NCBI GenBank assembly: GCA_963819075.1
Contig: CAWFUP010000002.1
Coordinates: 992,001-1,056,000 of the forward strand
Length of the DNA: 64,000 nucleotides
Direction of reading: 5' to 3'
DNA from: CAVQBJ01 sp963819075
GTDB taxonomy: Bacteria; Actinomycetota; Thermoleophilia; Solirubrobacterales; Solirubrobacteraceae
In this document: one piece after another, positions 31,954 through 40,979 of the stretch
How the letters are laid out: each line of letters begins with the position of its first letter
How positions within the stretch are numbered: position 1 is the first letter of the stretch
The notes under the pieces: generated by a model
What the model saw: only the letters and a program-made list of their open reading frames with translations
The model's database searches: none
Told to the model about the DNA's origin: nothing
Program-made: the position numbers and the translations under genes

Positions 31954-34900
31954 GCTACGTGCGCCGCGCGGCGGCGCCGCGGCTGATCGACTGGACCGGC
32001 GAGCGCTGCGTGCCCTGGGCTCCAGACGTGCAGGTCGTCTACGAGCATCTACATCGCTACCTGTGGGCGGCCGAGATCGTCGAGGGACGCTCGGTGCTCG
32101 ACCTCGGCAGCGGCGAGGGCTTCGGCGCAGCGATGCTCGCTCGTGGCGCCACACGCGTCGTTGGCCTCGAGATCGACGTGGACACCGTCGAGCACAGCCG
32201 GCTCAACTACGAAGCGGCCAACCTGGAGTTCAGGCTTGGCTCAGCCGTCGACCTGTCCTCGTTCCCAGATGACTCCTTCGACGTCGTGGTCGCCTTCGAG
32301 CTCGTCGAGCACGTCGCCGAGCAGTCTCAGATGCTCGCCGAGGTCACACGCGTGCTCACCGCCGACGGGGTGCTCATCATGTCGACGCCGGACCGGCGGA
32401 CGTACAGCGACGCGCCCGATTACGCCAACCCGTTTCACGTGCGCGAGCTCACCCTTGACGAGTTTCGCGAGCTCCTGGGGGAGCGGTTCGAGCACGTGTC
32501 GTGCTGGAGTCAACGCGCCATCACGGGCTCGCGGATCGGCGGCGTGGGTGGGCCCGCGCCCGATGGCGCGGATGCGACTGGATCGGACGCCTCGCTCGAG
32601 TCTCCCGCCGGCGGCGAGTCGGCGTTTCTCGTCGAGCGGTCGGGCGAGGAATGGCGCCTGGCGTCCGAGCCGGCGCCGTTCTACCTGATTGCCGTCGCGT
32701 CGGGCGTGCCGTTGCCGCAGCTGCCGGCGACGTCGTTGCTCGCCGACTTCGACCTGACGCTCATGCGCGAGGCCGAGCGACGAGGCGTGCAGGAGGCAAG
32801 CGCAGCGCAGGCCCGGGTCGGCGAGTTGCGGGCGGAGCGCGATGCGCTGCTCGCCGCGCACCGAGAGCTGCACGAGCGCCTCCGCAGCGAGGTCGGGGCG
32901 GCGCACGCTCAGCTGCAGGCCCTGCATCGGGAGCGGGCGTTACTTGCCCAGGCGCTTCGCGACCAGACGCTCCGGTCGCGTGCCGAGCTCGAGCACCTGG
33001 ACGTCTCCGTCGAGCGCGCTCAGGCCTCGGCGGCGTCGCTGACCGAGCAGCTCGCGGCGCTGGAGAGCGAGGTGGCGCCGCTGCGCGCCGCGCTGGCACG
33101 CACGGAGGAGTCGGTGACCTGGCGGGTCTTCCAGCGCGTGCGGCGGCGGTTCTACGGCGTCATCGGTGAGCGGACGATCCTCGCGCGCCTGTTCGGCCTG
33201 ACGCTGCGGCTTGTCGGTCGCGCCGTGCTGGCATCGCCGTCGGTGGCGCCAGCGCCGGTGGCGCCGGCGCCGCCCGCGACGGCCCCCGACGGCGTGCGCT
33301 TCGTTCGGTTCCCCGAATACGAGCGGCCCCTCGTGTCATTGGTGATCCCGTGTCACGCGCGGGCCGACCTGACCGAGGCCTGCCTGCGGTCGATCGTGCA
33401 GAACACGCCGGACGTCGACTACGAGGTGATCATCGTCGACGACGCATCCGACCCCCAAAGCAAGTTCCTGTTCGCGCACGTGCGCGGGGCGACGATCCTC
33501 GTCAGCGACACGAACCTCGGCTATCTGCGAAGCGTCAATCGCGGCGCGGCCGCCGCTCGCGGCGAGTGGCTGGTGCTCTTCAACAACGACACCGAGGTGC
33601 GGCCGGGCTGGCTGAGCGCGATGCTCGCCTGCGCCGAGTCGGCACCGGACATCGGCGTCGTGACTCCACGCTACGTCTATCCCGATGGTCGGCTGTGCGA
33701 AGCCGGCGGCATCATCTGGCGCGACGGGACGGGGATGAACTTCGGCCGCGGCGACCCGCCCAACCTGTCGGCCTACGAATATCGCCGCGAGACGGACTAC
33801 GGCTCGGCCGCCGCGCTGCTGGTGCGGGCCGACCTCTTCAGGGACGTCGGCGGCTACGACGAGCGCTATCTGCCGCTGTACTACGAGGACGCCGACCTGT
33901 GCTTCAGCGCGCGTGAGCGCGGCCTGCGGGTGATGTACGAACCCGAGGCCATCGTGGTCCACCACGAGGGCGCGACGGCCGGCGTCGATCTCACCAGCGG
34001 ACACAAGCGCCATCAGGAGGACAACCGCCCGAAGTTCGTCGAGAAGTGGCGCCAACGCCTCGAAACCGAGCACATGCCGTCGGATTCCGACGATATCCGG
34101 GGAGCAGCCGACCGTAACCGAGGCCGGCACGTGCTCATCATCGACCACAAGGTGCCGGCCTGGGATCGCGACGCGGGCTCGGTGCGCATGCTCGGCGTCT
34201 TGAAGGCGCTGTTGTCCCTCGGCTGTCGCGTGACGTTCATGCCCGACAACTTCACGGTCGTCGAGCCCTACACGCGGGAGCTGCGGCGGATGGGCGTCGA
34301 GGTGCTGACCGTCCCGATCGACGTGCGGGCCGAGCTGCGGGCGATAGGCCCCTTTGTGCACACGGCGATCCTCGCGCGGCCGCTCGTGGCCAGTCGCTGG
34401 CTGGACTCCGTGCGCGAGGTGGCCCCGCAGGCCACGGCGATCTATGACACGGTCGACCTGCATTGGCTGCGGGAGTCACGCCGCGCGACGCTCAACGGGT
34501 CTGGCGCCGCGCTCGCCTCCAAGTCGGCGGCCCTGCGCGAGCTCGAGCTTGCCATGGTCCGCGCAACGGACGTGACCCTCGTCGTGACCGAGGACGAACG
34601 TCGACTGGTCGAGGCGGATGTGCCCTCGGCCTCGGTGTTCGTACTTCCGATGGTCCACGATGTCGCGACCGACGTGTCGCCCGCGACCGGTCGCGCGGGT
34701 GTGCTGTTCGTCGGAGGCTTCGAGCACGACCCGAACATCGACGCGGCCGTGCGGCTGGTCGAGGAGGTTATGCCGCTGGTGTGGCGCGAGCTGCCGGACG
34801 TACCGGTCACCGTCGTCGGCGCCGATGCGCCACCCGAAGTGGAGCGCTTGGCGTCGAGGCTCGTCGACGTCACCGGATGGGTGGAGGATCTGGAGCCGCT

Positions 34901-35246
34901 CATCGACGGGGCGCGCGCGATGGTCGCGCCGCTGCGATACGGCGCTGGCCTCAAGGGGAAGGTGACCCAGTCGCTCGCCGCGGGCCTGCCGGTGGTGACG
35001 ACGACCGTGGGAGCCGAGGGCCTGGACGTCGTCGACGGCGAGCACATGCTCATCGCCGACGACCCGGCCGAGATGGCGGAGCGGATCGTGCGCGTGCTGG
35101 GCGACGACGAGCTCTGGCACCGGCTCTCCGTGGCCGGTCAGGCGGTCGTGGATGCGATGTGCTCGCCGGCGGTCATCGTCGACCGACTCGAGCACTTGCT
35201 CGCCGGCGAAGTCGCTCCGCGCGAGCAACCCGCTTCGACGGGTTGA
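31950..35246 (+). CDS. Trifunctional methyltransferase / GT2 / GT4 protein
   Basis: A 1098-residue protein. Residues about 20-190 form a class I methyltransferase: VLDLGSGEGFGAAMLARG (motif I), VVGLEIDVDTVEHSRLNYEA, and DVVVAFELVEHVAEQSQML. Residues about 270-390 are a coiled coil of Arg/Leu/Glu heptads (for example ELRAERDALLAAHRELHERL). About 445-690 is GT2: LVSLVIPCHARADLTEACLR, EVIIVDDASDP, LVLFNNDTEVRPGWL and YYEDADLCFSARERG. About 725-1085 is GT4: GVLFVGGFEHDPNIDAAVRL and RYGAGLKGKVTQSLAAGLPV. One chain can thus methylate and glycosylate, recalling coiled-coil-measured chain-terminating enzymes of ABC-exported O-antigens (WbdD). This analogy, strengthened by the adjacent Wzm/Wzt-like exporter, is inference. 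ATGA overlap with the short ORF upstream. Confidence 0.85.
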   Translation: MSYVRRAAAPRLIDWTGERCVPWAPDVQVVYEHLHRYLWAAEIVEGRSVLDLGSGEGFGAAMLARGATRVVGLEIDVDTVEHSRLNYEAANLEFRLGSAVDLSSFPDDSFDVVVAFELVEHVAEQSQMLAEVTRVLTADGVLIMSTPDRRTYSDAPDYANPFHVRELTLDEFRELLGERFEHVSCWSQRAITGSRIGGVGGPAPDGADATGSDASLESPAGGESAFLVERSGEEWRLASEPAPFYLIAVASGVPLPQLPATSLLADFDLTLMREAERRGVQEASAAQARVGELRAERDALLAAHRELHERLRSEVGAAHAQLQALHRERALLAQALRDQTLRSRAELEHLDVSVERAQASAASLTEQLAALESEVAPLRAALARTEESVTWRVFQRVRRRFYGVIGERTILARLFGLTLRLVGRAVLASPSVAPAPVAPAPPATAPDGVRFVRFPEYERPLVSLVIPCHARADLTEACLRSIVQNTPDVDYEVIIVDDASDPQSKFLFAHVRGATILVSDTNLGYLRSVNRGAAAARGEWLVLFNNDTEVRPGWLSAMLACAESAPDIGVVTPRYVYPDGRLCEAGGIIWRDGTGMNFGRGDPPNLSAYEYRRETDYGSAAALLVRADLFRDVGGYDERYLPLYYEDADLCFSARERGLRVMYEPEAIVVHHEGATAGVDLTSGHKRHQEDNRPKFVEKWRQRLETEHMPSDSDDIRGAADRNRGRHVLIIDHKVPAWDRDAGSVRMLGVLKALLSLGCRVTFMPDNFTVVEPYTRELRRMGVEVLTVPIDVRAELRAIGPFVHTAILARPLVASRWLDSVREVAPQATAIYDTVDLHWLRESRRATLNGSGAALASKSAALRELELAMVRATDVTLVVTEDERRLVEADVPSASVFVLPMVHDVATDVSPATGRAGVLFVGGFEHDPNIDAAVRLVEEVMPLVWRELPDVPVTVVGADAPPEVERLASRLVDVTGWVEDLEPLIDGARAMVAPLRYGAGLKGKVTQSLAAGLPVVTTTVGAEGLDVVDGEHMLIADDPAEMAERIVRVLGDDELWHRLSVAGQAVVDAMCSPAVIVDRLEHLLAGEVAPREQPASTG

Positions 35247-35296
35247 CGTCGCCGGTGCGGCCGTCGCCGCGTGTCACGCCGCGCGCCGGCTCCAGC

Positions 35297-36046
35297 TCAG
35301 CTGTGGGCGTTCGTGCTGCGCAGCAGCATGAACATGCGTTCGTCGTGCTCGGGCGAGGAGGGGTCCGATCGTTCGACGTCGCCCACGTTCATGCGATCGA
35401 GGATCGACCAGCCCGCCCGCTCGACGATCCGCTCGAGGCCGGCCGGCGAGAACATCCAGTAGTTGGTTGCGTCCGCATTGGTCTCGGTCGGCGCAACGAG
35501 ATAGGCGACGGGAAGATCGCCGATCGGCGTGCTCGCCGCCCCGGCGAAGCGGGCCACGCGTGTGGACAGGACGCAGTGCCCGGACGCCCGACTGAGCGCG
35601 CGCAGAACGAAGTAGGGGTTCTGCAGGTGGTAGAGGATGCCGAGCAGCAGCACGAGTCCGTAGCGCTCGCGCGGGAGGCGGAACTGGGTGTCCAGATCGA
35701 CGTCGTGGACCTGTACCCGGGATCGGAGTCGATCGCGAAGCGCCCGGGCGCCGTCCAGGCCGTTCTGATTGGCGGCGGCGGTGTCTATCAGATCGATATC
35801 CCACTCCATCGCGGCCTCGAGCGCGAACGCGAGATCGCCATCGGCACCCCCGATGTCGGCCACCGGTCCTCCCGCGGCGAGGCGATCGAGGTCACGGTTC
35901 TCGCCCGTGAGGAGGCGATCGAGATGCACGAGGTTGGCGAGGATGTCGTAGCGGTACCACTCGACTCCGTCGCCGACGTCCCGGCGTGCGGCGGCCAGCC
36001 GGCTGACATGGATGTCGAGGTTCGATGCGAGCTCGGATATGTCCAT
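35297..36046 (-). CDS. SAM-dependent methyltransferase (CmoB/DUF1698-like)
   Basis: A 249-residue methyltransferase. WYRYDILANLVHLDRLL near residues 30-46 and VADIGGADGDLAFALEA (motif I with G-G-A-D-G-D) near 62-78. VLLLGILYHLQNPYFVLRAL is the motif post-II H-L-x-N-P characteristic of the DUF1698/CmoB-like family. DPSSPEHDERMFMLL ends the domain. Relatives in glycan loci methylate or carboxymethylate sugars; the true CmoB tRNA enzyme is longer (about 320 residues) and does not occur in Actinobacteria typically. ATG 36046 is 8 bases after TAGAGT (36055-36060, minus), a near-leaderless promoter. It converges on the trifunctional gene with 50 bases between. Confidence 0.78.
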   Translation of the reverse strand: MDISELASNLDIHVSRLAAARRDVGDGVEWYRYDILANLVHLDRLLTGENRDLDRLAAGGPVADIGGADGDLAFALEAAMEWDIDLIDTAAANQNGLDGARALRDRLRSRVQVHDVDLDTQFRLPRERYGLVLLLGILYHLQNPYFVLRALSRASGHCVLSTRVARFAGAASTPIGDLPVAYLVAPTETNADATNYWMFSPAGLERIVERAGWSILDRMNVGDVERSDPSSPEHDERMFMLLRSTNAHS

Positions 36047-36054
36047 GCGGCCAG

Positions 36055-36060
36055 ACTCTA
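36055..36060 (-). promoter_or_regulatory. -10-like TAGAGT before methyltransferase
   Basis: TAGAGT on the minus strand ends 8 bases before ATG 36046. The rest of the 256-base divergent gap (36047-36302) contains no gene; it ends with a GAGG Shine-Dalgarno for the rightward membrane protein. Confidence 0.4.
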
Positions 36061-36302
36061 TGCGGTGCGCATCGGCGCGGTCGCCTCGTCAGTTCTGAGC
36101 CGGCGCCGGATCGGGATGACCCGTCGGCGCCGGTGGCGGGCACCGGTATCATGCGGGCGCTGTTGCCTGTGCAGCACAAAGCGGATGCGCTGCTCGGACC
36201 CTCGCGAGGGACGTCGGTCACGGCCGAGAGCCGCGATTGCGACAACGGAGTTCAGAAGGCGCGGGTTACCCCGTCGGCGAGTAACGGATCGAGGTGCAAG
36301 TC

Positions 36303-37721
36303 ATGCTAGGTGAGAGGCAACGGTCAGCCCGAGGTCTGCGCTGGGCGCTGCTCGCCGCGCTTCCGGCCACCGTCATTTCACTTAGCGTGATCGTATGGAT
36401 CACCGCCGTTTCACGCAGTGGCTTCTGGGCGGATGATTTCCTCAACATGACTCAGTACGCCCGCACACTCGGCGACCTGTCGAACGATCACGTCAACACC
36501 GGCAAGTACATCGCCAACGTGTTCTGGGCGGTTGGGACTATCGCGTTCGGCTCGGGGTCGGTCGTGCCGTTCCTGTTGCTCAACTCGCTCGTGTTCGCCG
36601 CCGGCGTCGTCGTCTGGCTGCGGGTCGGCGCCAGGACGGCGTGGAGCCCGGTCGAGGCGTGGTGGATCGGCGGGCTGTTCATCGCCACCGCCGCGTGGTA
36701 CCCGACGGCCCTGTGGTCCTCGAACATCGTTCACTCCGCCGGGTTTCTGGCACTCGGCCTCGCGCTGTTCGCGCACGAACGCTGCATCCGCGCCGACTCG
36801 GTACGCGGCTGCGCGTGGTGGTCGGTGGCGACGGGCGCGGCGTGGACGCTCGGGGTCATCAGCGACCTCGTGTACGTCGGTCTGCTCGTCATCGCGTGCT
36901 ATTGCGCATGGCACCAGATCGCCAGGCTTCGCCAGCTCGGCGTCACACCGACCAAGGCGGTGGCCGGCGTCAGCTTCTGGAGCGTCGTCCTACCGCTCGT
37001 GTACTTCTTCGCCGTCGCGTATCCCGCGACGAAGTCAAACGCCGCCTATTCGACGACCGGCTTGCGCTTCGTTCACGCCAACCTGCGTTACTACCGGTCG
37101 TTGCTGGCGCCGACGACGGCGCTCACCATCGCATATTTCGCGTTGCTCATCGGCGCCCTCGTCGGCGGCGGCTTGGCGGCGCGACGCCGCGCGGATTATC
37201 TTCCCCTCGCCCTGCTCGGCGCGTCGGGGGCGACGGCGCTGCCGGCGCTCGTGCAGAGCCAGCAGCGTGACATCCATTACGTGGCCATGCCGCTTCTGCT
37301 CGCGTTCAGCGCTGCAGCGGCAGTGCTGTTCCCGGTGCTGCGCAACTGGTCCACGCCGATACGCAGTGCCGTCCTCGCCGTTGCCGTCGTGACGCTCGCG
37401 CTCATCTTCCGGCAGGGCGCAGACATTCGCGCGTACTTCGTGTCGACGCCGTACGGCAACAGCCTCGCGATGTTTCGCTCGCAGGTCGCGGAGCTGACAC
37501 CGCCCGCCACGATCGTCTGTGCCCAACTGAACCTCGATGCGTCACACCAGGCTCTCTTGGAGGCCGAGATGTCTGGCGCCAATGGGTTCGTCGTGCCGCC
37601 GATCAACGCCGCGAGGGCGGTGTTCGTCACCGGCGCACAGCGGTGCCCCGTCGGCCCTCTCATCTCACCGATCACCATCGGGCTGAACCCTCACGGTGAT
37701 TTCGTGGCCTCGGCGCCGTGA
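36303..37721 (+). CDS. Polytopic membrane protein, GT-C-like
   Basis: A 472-residue protein with about 10-11 membrane segments. The first helix (LAALPATVISLSVIVWITAV) is followed by SRSGFWADDFLNMTQYARTL: an Asp-Asp pair in the first outer loop, as in GT-C glycosyltransferases that use polyprenyl-phosphate sugars. Later segments include LLLNSLVFAAGVVVWLRV and VLAVAVVTLALIF, and the tail of about 90 residues is soluble and external. It could attach sugars on the outer face, but no family was recognised; an unknown transport function is equally possible. ATG 36303 is preferred over GTG 36294 because GAGG (36291-36294) sits 8 bases before it. Confidence 0.65.
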   Translation: MLGERQRSARGLRWALLAALPATVISLSVIVWITAVSRSGFWADDFLNMTQYARTLGDLSNDHVNTGKYIANVFWAVGTIAFGSGSVVPFLLLNSLVFAAGVVVWLRVGARTAWSPVEAWWIGGLFIATAAWYPTALWSSNIVHSAGFLALGLALFAHERCIRADSVRGCAWWSVATGAAWTLGVISDLVYVGLLVIACYCAWHQIARLRQLGVTPTKAVAGVSFWSVVLPLVYFFAVAYPATKSNAAYSTTGLRFVHANLRYYRSLLAPTTALTIAYFALLIGALVGGGLAARRRADYLPLALLGASGATALPALVQSQQRDIHYVAMPLLLAFSAAAAVLFPVLRNWSTPIRSAVLAVAVVTLALIFRQGADIRAYFVSTPYGNSLAMFRSQVAELTPPATIVCAQLNLDASHQALLEAEMSGANGFVVPPINAARAVFVTGAQRCPVGPLISPITIGLNPHGDFVASAP

Positions 37722-37752
37722 TGGTTGGGCGCCCGCGACGGTGACGCCGCGC

Positions 37753-39009
37753 TCACGGTCTGTCGTCGTGGCTGACGTAGGTCGGCGACCCGCCGCGGTC
37801 CGACGGGCCCGGCGGGGGCCGATGGATGCGACGTGGTGGCGGGGTGGCCCCCGTGGCGCGACGGATCGCGGCTGCCGCCTGCTCGGGCGTTCGCGGCACT
37901 CGAGGCGCACCGCGCCCCCGCAGGCGCGCCAGGCGCTGCCGCGCTCCGGCGGCGGCCATGAGGACGATGCGCACGGCGGTCGGCAGCGGCCGGTGCCGCA
38001 CGACGTAGCGCGAGGGCTTGGTAGCGATCATGTTCATCGAGACCCCGCCGCGGACGTGGTTGAGCCAGGCGAGATACACCCGCCTCGCCGGCGCGAGATG
38101 GCGGAGTGCGAAGGTCGTCCGGCGCCCGAACGCAGCCGCGATCGAGGTGTCCGCGGGCAGCCGCAGCTCGGTGTCGCCGAAGAACGGCCGGTAGTGGGGC
38201 TCGGTCACGTCGGTGAAGAACCCCGCGCGCATCGCGGCCCAGCGGTAACTGACGGCCCAATGGGCATGCTCGTAGCCTTCGAACTGGTCGACGTCGTCGG
38301 TGTGCACGCCGTGGGGATCACTCAGCGTCTTCAACGTCTCGTTGACCATCAGCAGCCGCCCGCCGGGCCGCAGGACGCGGAAGATCTCTCGCAACGTGCG
38401 GTGCAAGCCGGCGAGGTCGGTGTGGTGCAGCACCTGTGAGCAGTACACATAGTCGACGCTGCTCGAGGCGAGCGGTATCGCCTCCATCGTCCCGAGGACC
38501 CGCTCGAAGAACACCTCGCCCTCGCTGATGAAGTACTCGGCCGTGTGCAGCCCCTGCAGCTCGACGGTCGCGATGTCGAGGGCGATCGCCCGTAACCCTC
38601 GCTCGGCGAAGTGGTTGGCGGCCCAGCAGGTGTTGGCACCGACATCGAGGATCGTCTGGCCCGGTTGGATCGGGATCGTCGTCAGCAACTGGTACATCGA
38701 GCGCGCCTGCACGTACCAGTAGCCGTGCTCGATCCCGGGCAGGCGGCGCACGAAGTCGCGGTCCCAGCCGGCGTCCCGCATGCGCTCGGCGAAGCGAGCG
38801 AGGCCGGCTGCCTCGGCCACGACATGCTCGGGCGGTTCATGCAGCAGCTCGGGCACGCCGCGATGCACCGCGAATACGCCCCCGCAAGCGCGGCAGCGCA
38901 GCGTCCCCTCGCGCACTTCGCGCGCGTCGCTGGCGGATACGCGCAGCTCGAGCGTGTGGTCTCGCCGACAGGCCGGACAGCGTAGGCCGCCCGCGAACTC
39001 AGCTTTCAT
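37753..39009 (-). CDS. SAM methyltransferase with N-terminal zinc ribbon
   Basis: A 418-residue protein. Residues about 10-48 hold two C-x-x-C knuckles (RCPACRRDH and RCRACGGVF) like the Trm112p-type ribbon seen in glycan-locus methyltransferases. Residues about 115-240 form the class I domain: TILDVGANTCWAANHFAERG (motif I with A-N-T-C), SSSVDYVYCSQVLHHTDLAG and IFRVLRPGGRLLMVNETLK. The C-terminal 70 residues are Arg/Pro-rich and disordered. Likely methylates a sugar; substrate unknown. ATG 39009. Downstream in the minus operon from the epimerase (33 bases gap), so it is the sixth gene after the split transketolase. Confidence 0.82.
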   Translation of the reverse strand: MKAEFAGGLRCPACRRDHTLELRVSASDAREVREGTLRCRACGGVFAVHRGVPELLHEPPEHVVAEAAGLARFAERMRDAGWDRDFVRRLPGIEHGYWYVQARSMYQLLTTIPIQPGQTILDVGANTCWAANHFAERGLRAIALDIATVELQGLHTAEYFISEGEVFFERVLGTMEAIPLASSSVDYVYCSQVLHHTDLAGLHRTLREIFRVLRPGGRLLMVNETLKTLSDPHGVHTDDVDQFEGYEHAHWAVSYRWAAMRAGFFTDVTEPHYRPFFGDTELRLPADTSIAAAFGRRTTFALRHLAPARRVYLAWLNHVRGGVSMNMIATKPSRYVVRHRPLPTAVRIVLMAAAGARQRLARLRGRGAPRVPRTPEQAAAAIRRATGATPPPRRIHRPPPGPSDRGGSPTYVSHDDRP

Positions 39010-39042
39010 GGCGTGCGTCGCACTCGGTCACGGACGGTGGCC

Positions 39043-40008
39043 TCATTCGATCAGACCGTAGCGTGGCCAGAGATCGCGTCGGTCTTGCAGCCAGCGCGAC
39101 GTCGCCAGGAGACCATCGGCCAGGCTTGTCGTGGCCTGCCAGCCGAGGACGGCTAGGGCGGTGCGCGGATCTGACACCCACCTGTTCGTATCCCACTCTC
39201 GCTGGGGCATGGTGCCCCAGTTCGGGCTCGCCTCGATGCCCAGCGCGCCGCGAGCCACCTCGACGAGCTCGTCCAGGCGCGTCTGGTGCCCGGAGCCGAT
39301 GTTGAGCACGGCGCCCGGGACATCGGGGGCGCCGAGTCGTGCCGCCGCGAGCAGCGCGTCGCAGCAATCGTCGACGTACACGAAGTCGCGCGCCGTCTCG
39401 GGACCAACGAGCGGCGGGAGCCGATCGTGCGCCGCCTCGCGTACGATCGCCGGCACGAGCCGGCGCGGATCCTCCCAGGGGCCGTAGATCGAGTACAGGC
39501 GGAGCGTCAGCGCCGGGAGTCCCTCCGAAGCGGCCAGCGCGGTCAGATGGGTCGCCGCTGCCTTGGTCGTCGCGTAGTAGCTGTTCGGCAGCAACCACTC
39601 GTCCTCGCGCGGGGCGTGTTCCTTGCGCCCGTATTCCGAGGAGGACCCGGCGTGGACGAAGGCGCTGACGCCGCCCGCGCGGGCGGCGGCCAGGAGCGCC
39701 TCGGTGGCCGAGACGTTGACGGCAACCATCGTCTCGAAGTCGCCCTGCCACGAGTAGGCGCCGTGGGCGGCGAGGTGGAAGATCCAATCGGGTCGGGCGT
39801 CGGCGATGGCGCGCTCGACGGCGGTCCGGTCGCGCAGATCGAGCTCGAGCAGACGCGCCGTCGTCGAGAGGTCCTCCAGCCGCCACGCCGTGCCGCCGGG
39901 CCGGGTCACCGCGACCACGTCGTGCCCGGCCTCAACGAGGCGGCGAACGAGGTTCGCGCCCACGAACCCGGCGGCGCCGGTGACGAGCGCGCGCGATGCG
40001 CCGCCCAT
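39043..40008 (-). CDS. NAD-dependent epimerase/dehydratase (extended SDR)
   Basis: A 321-residue nucleotide-sugar enzyme. ALVTGAAGFVGANLVRRL at residues 7-24 is the dinucleotide loop. WIFHLAAHGAYSWQGDFETM, VHAGSSSEYGRKEHAP (catalytic Ser with S-S-S-E-Y-G) and NSYYATTKAAATHL (Y-x3-K) follow; the S-E-Y-G and Y-Y-A-T-T-K form resembles CDP-tyvelose/abequose-type and other 4-reductases. YGPWEDPRRLVPAIVREA and RDFVYVDDCCDALLAAA complete it. It may reduce or epimerise a keto sugar. Its start abuts the interrupted methyltransferase gene upstream, and the stop is 33 bases before the zinc-ribbon methyltransferase. No frame break. Confidence 0.84.
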   Translation of the reverse strand: MGGASRALVTGAAGFVGANLVRRLVEAGHDVVAVTRPGGTAWRLEDLSTTARLLELDLRDRTAVERAIADARPDWIFHLAAHGAYSWQGDFETMVAVNVSATEALLAAARAGGVSAFVHAGSSSEYGRKEHAPREDEWLLPNSYYATTKAAATHLTALAASEGLPALTLRLYSIYGPWEDPRRLVPAIVREAAHDRLPPLVGPETARDFVYVDDCCDALLAAARLGAPDVPGAVLNIGSGHQTRLDELVEVARGALGIEASPNWGTMPQREWDTNRWVSDPRTALAVLGWQATTSLADGLLATSRWLQDRRDLWPRYGLIE

Positions 40009-40941
40009 CAGTCGGGCTTGCGGGCGATCAGGCAGAGGTTGCCCAGTGGCACGGTGACCGTGACACCACCCGCCCGTCCGGCGCGCAGGCGGGGCAGCAG
40101 TCGACGCTTCAGCGTCGGCGGAAAGGGAACGAGCTGCGCGAGATACGACAGGCTGTAGGTGTTACGCACGCTGCGGACCTGCGCAGCGACGAAGCCGGCC
40201 TTGGCGAAGAGGCGGCGCATCGTCTCGGGCGAGTAGAGGTACGTGTGCTCGATGTCGACGATCGGGCTGCGCTCTCCGAGCATGCGTGCCGACCACGCCG
40301 AGACGTTGTGATTGAGCGCCAGGATGTGTCCGCCAGGACGGAGGATGTCGAAGCACTCCGTGAGCACGTCGAGGGGGTCGGCTGATGTGATCGAGCACCT
40401 GGAAGAGGCACACCGCGTCGAAGCTCGCGGGCGCGAACAGCCCGCGAGCGCATGACGTCCTGCACGATGGCCGAGCGCAGATCGGCGGGCGCCTTAGCCA
40501 CGGCGTCGGCGCTCGGCTCAACCCCGTGGACGTCGGTCCAGCCCTGGCGCTGCGCCTGGTCCAGGAAGAAGCCGTTGCCACAGCCGATCTCCAGCAGTGA
40601 CTCGCGCCGGGCGGCGCGGTCCTCGAGCCATCCGAGCGCACGGCCGTAGGTCGCCGGATCGCCTCGACCTCGTCGCCATAGTCGAACGTGCTGACCTCGT
40701 ACAGCCGCGCGAGCAGCTCGGCGTCGGCCACTGGATCGGAGCGCACGAGGCCGCAGGTGTTGCAGGTGACGATCCGATAGTGGACCCGATCAGGCAGGCG
40801 TCGCGCCGAGAACACGCGGGCGTTGAACGCCTTCGGGTCGAAGGTGGCCGGCCAGCGCTCGGTGGCGTTGTCCTCCCGGTCGCAGATGGCGCAGCGCGTT
40901 GCCCTCAGCTGCGGCAGCTCGGTGCCAGCGGTATCGATCAT
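40008..40941 (-). pseudogene. SAM methyltransferase with zinc-binding N-terminus (frameshifted)
   Basis: Reading minus from ATG 40941, residues 1-90 include CAICDREDNATERW and IVTCNTCGLVRSDPVAD, two C-x-x-C pairs as in C- or O-methyltransferases of deoxysugar paths. The frame then changes near 40665; the new frame has LLEIGCGNGFFLDQAQRQGW (motif I). It changes again near 40445 to give ASFDAVCLFQVLDHI, and near 40387, where one extra base breaks the join to DPLDVLTECFDILRPGGHIL. The last part ends at 40008. All conserved parts exist in order with three single-base shifts, so sequence errors are more likely than decay. Fourth gene of the transketolase operon; GGAGGAAG lies before the start. Confidence 0.7.
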
Positions 40942-40979
40942 GTTGACTCGTCACTTCCTCCGGTTGGGGCGATTCTCTC

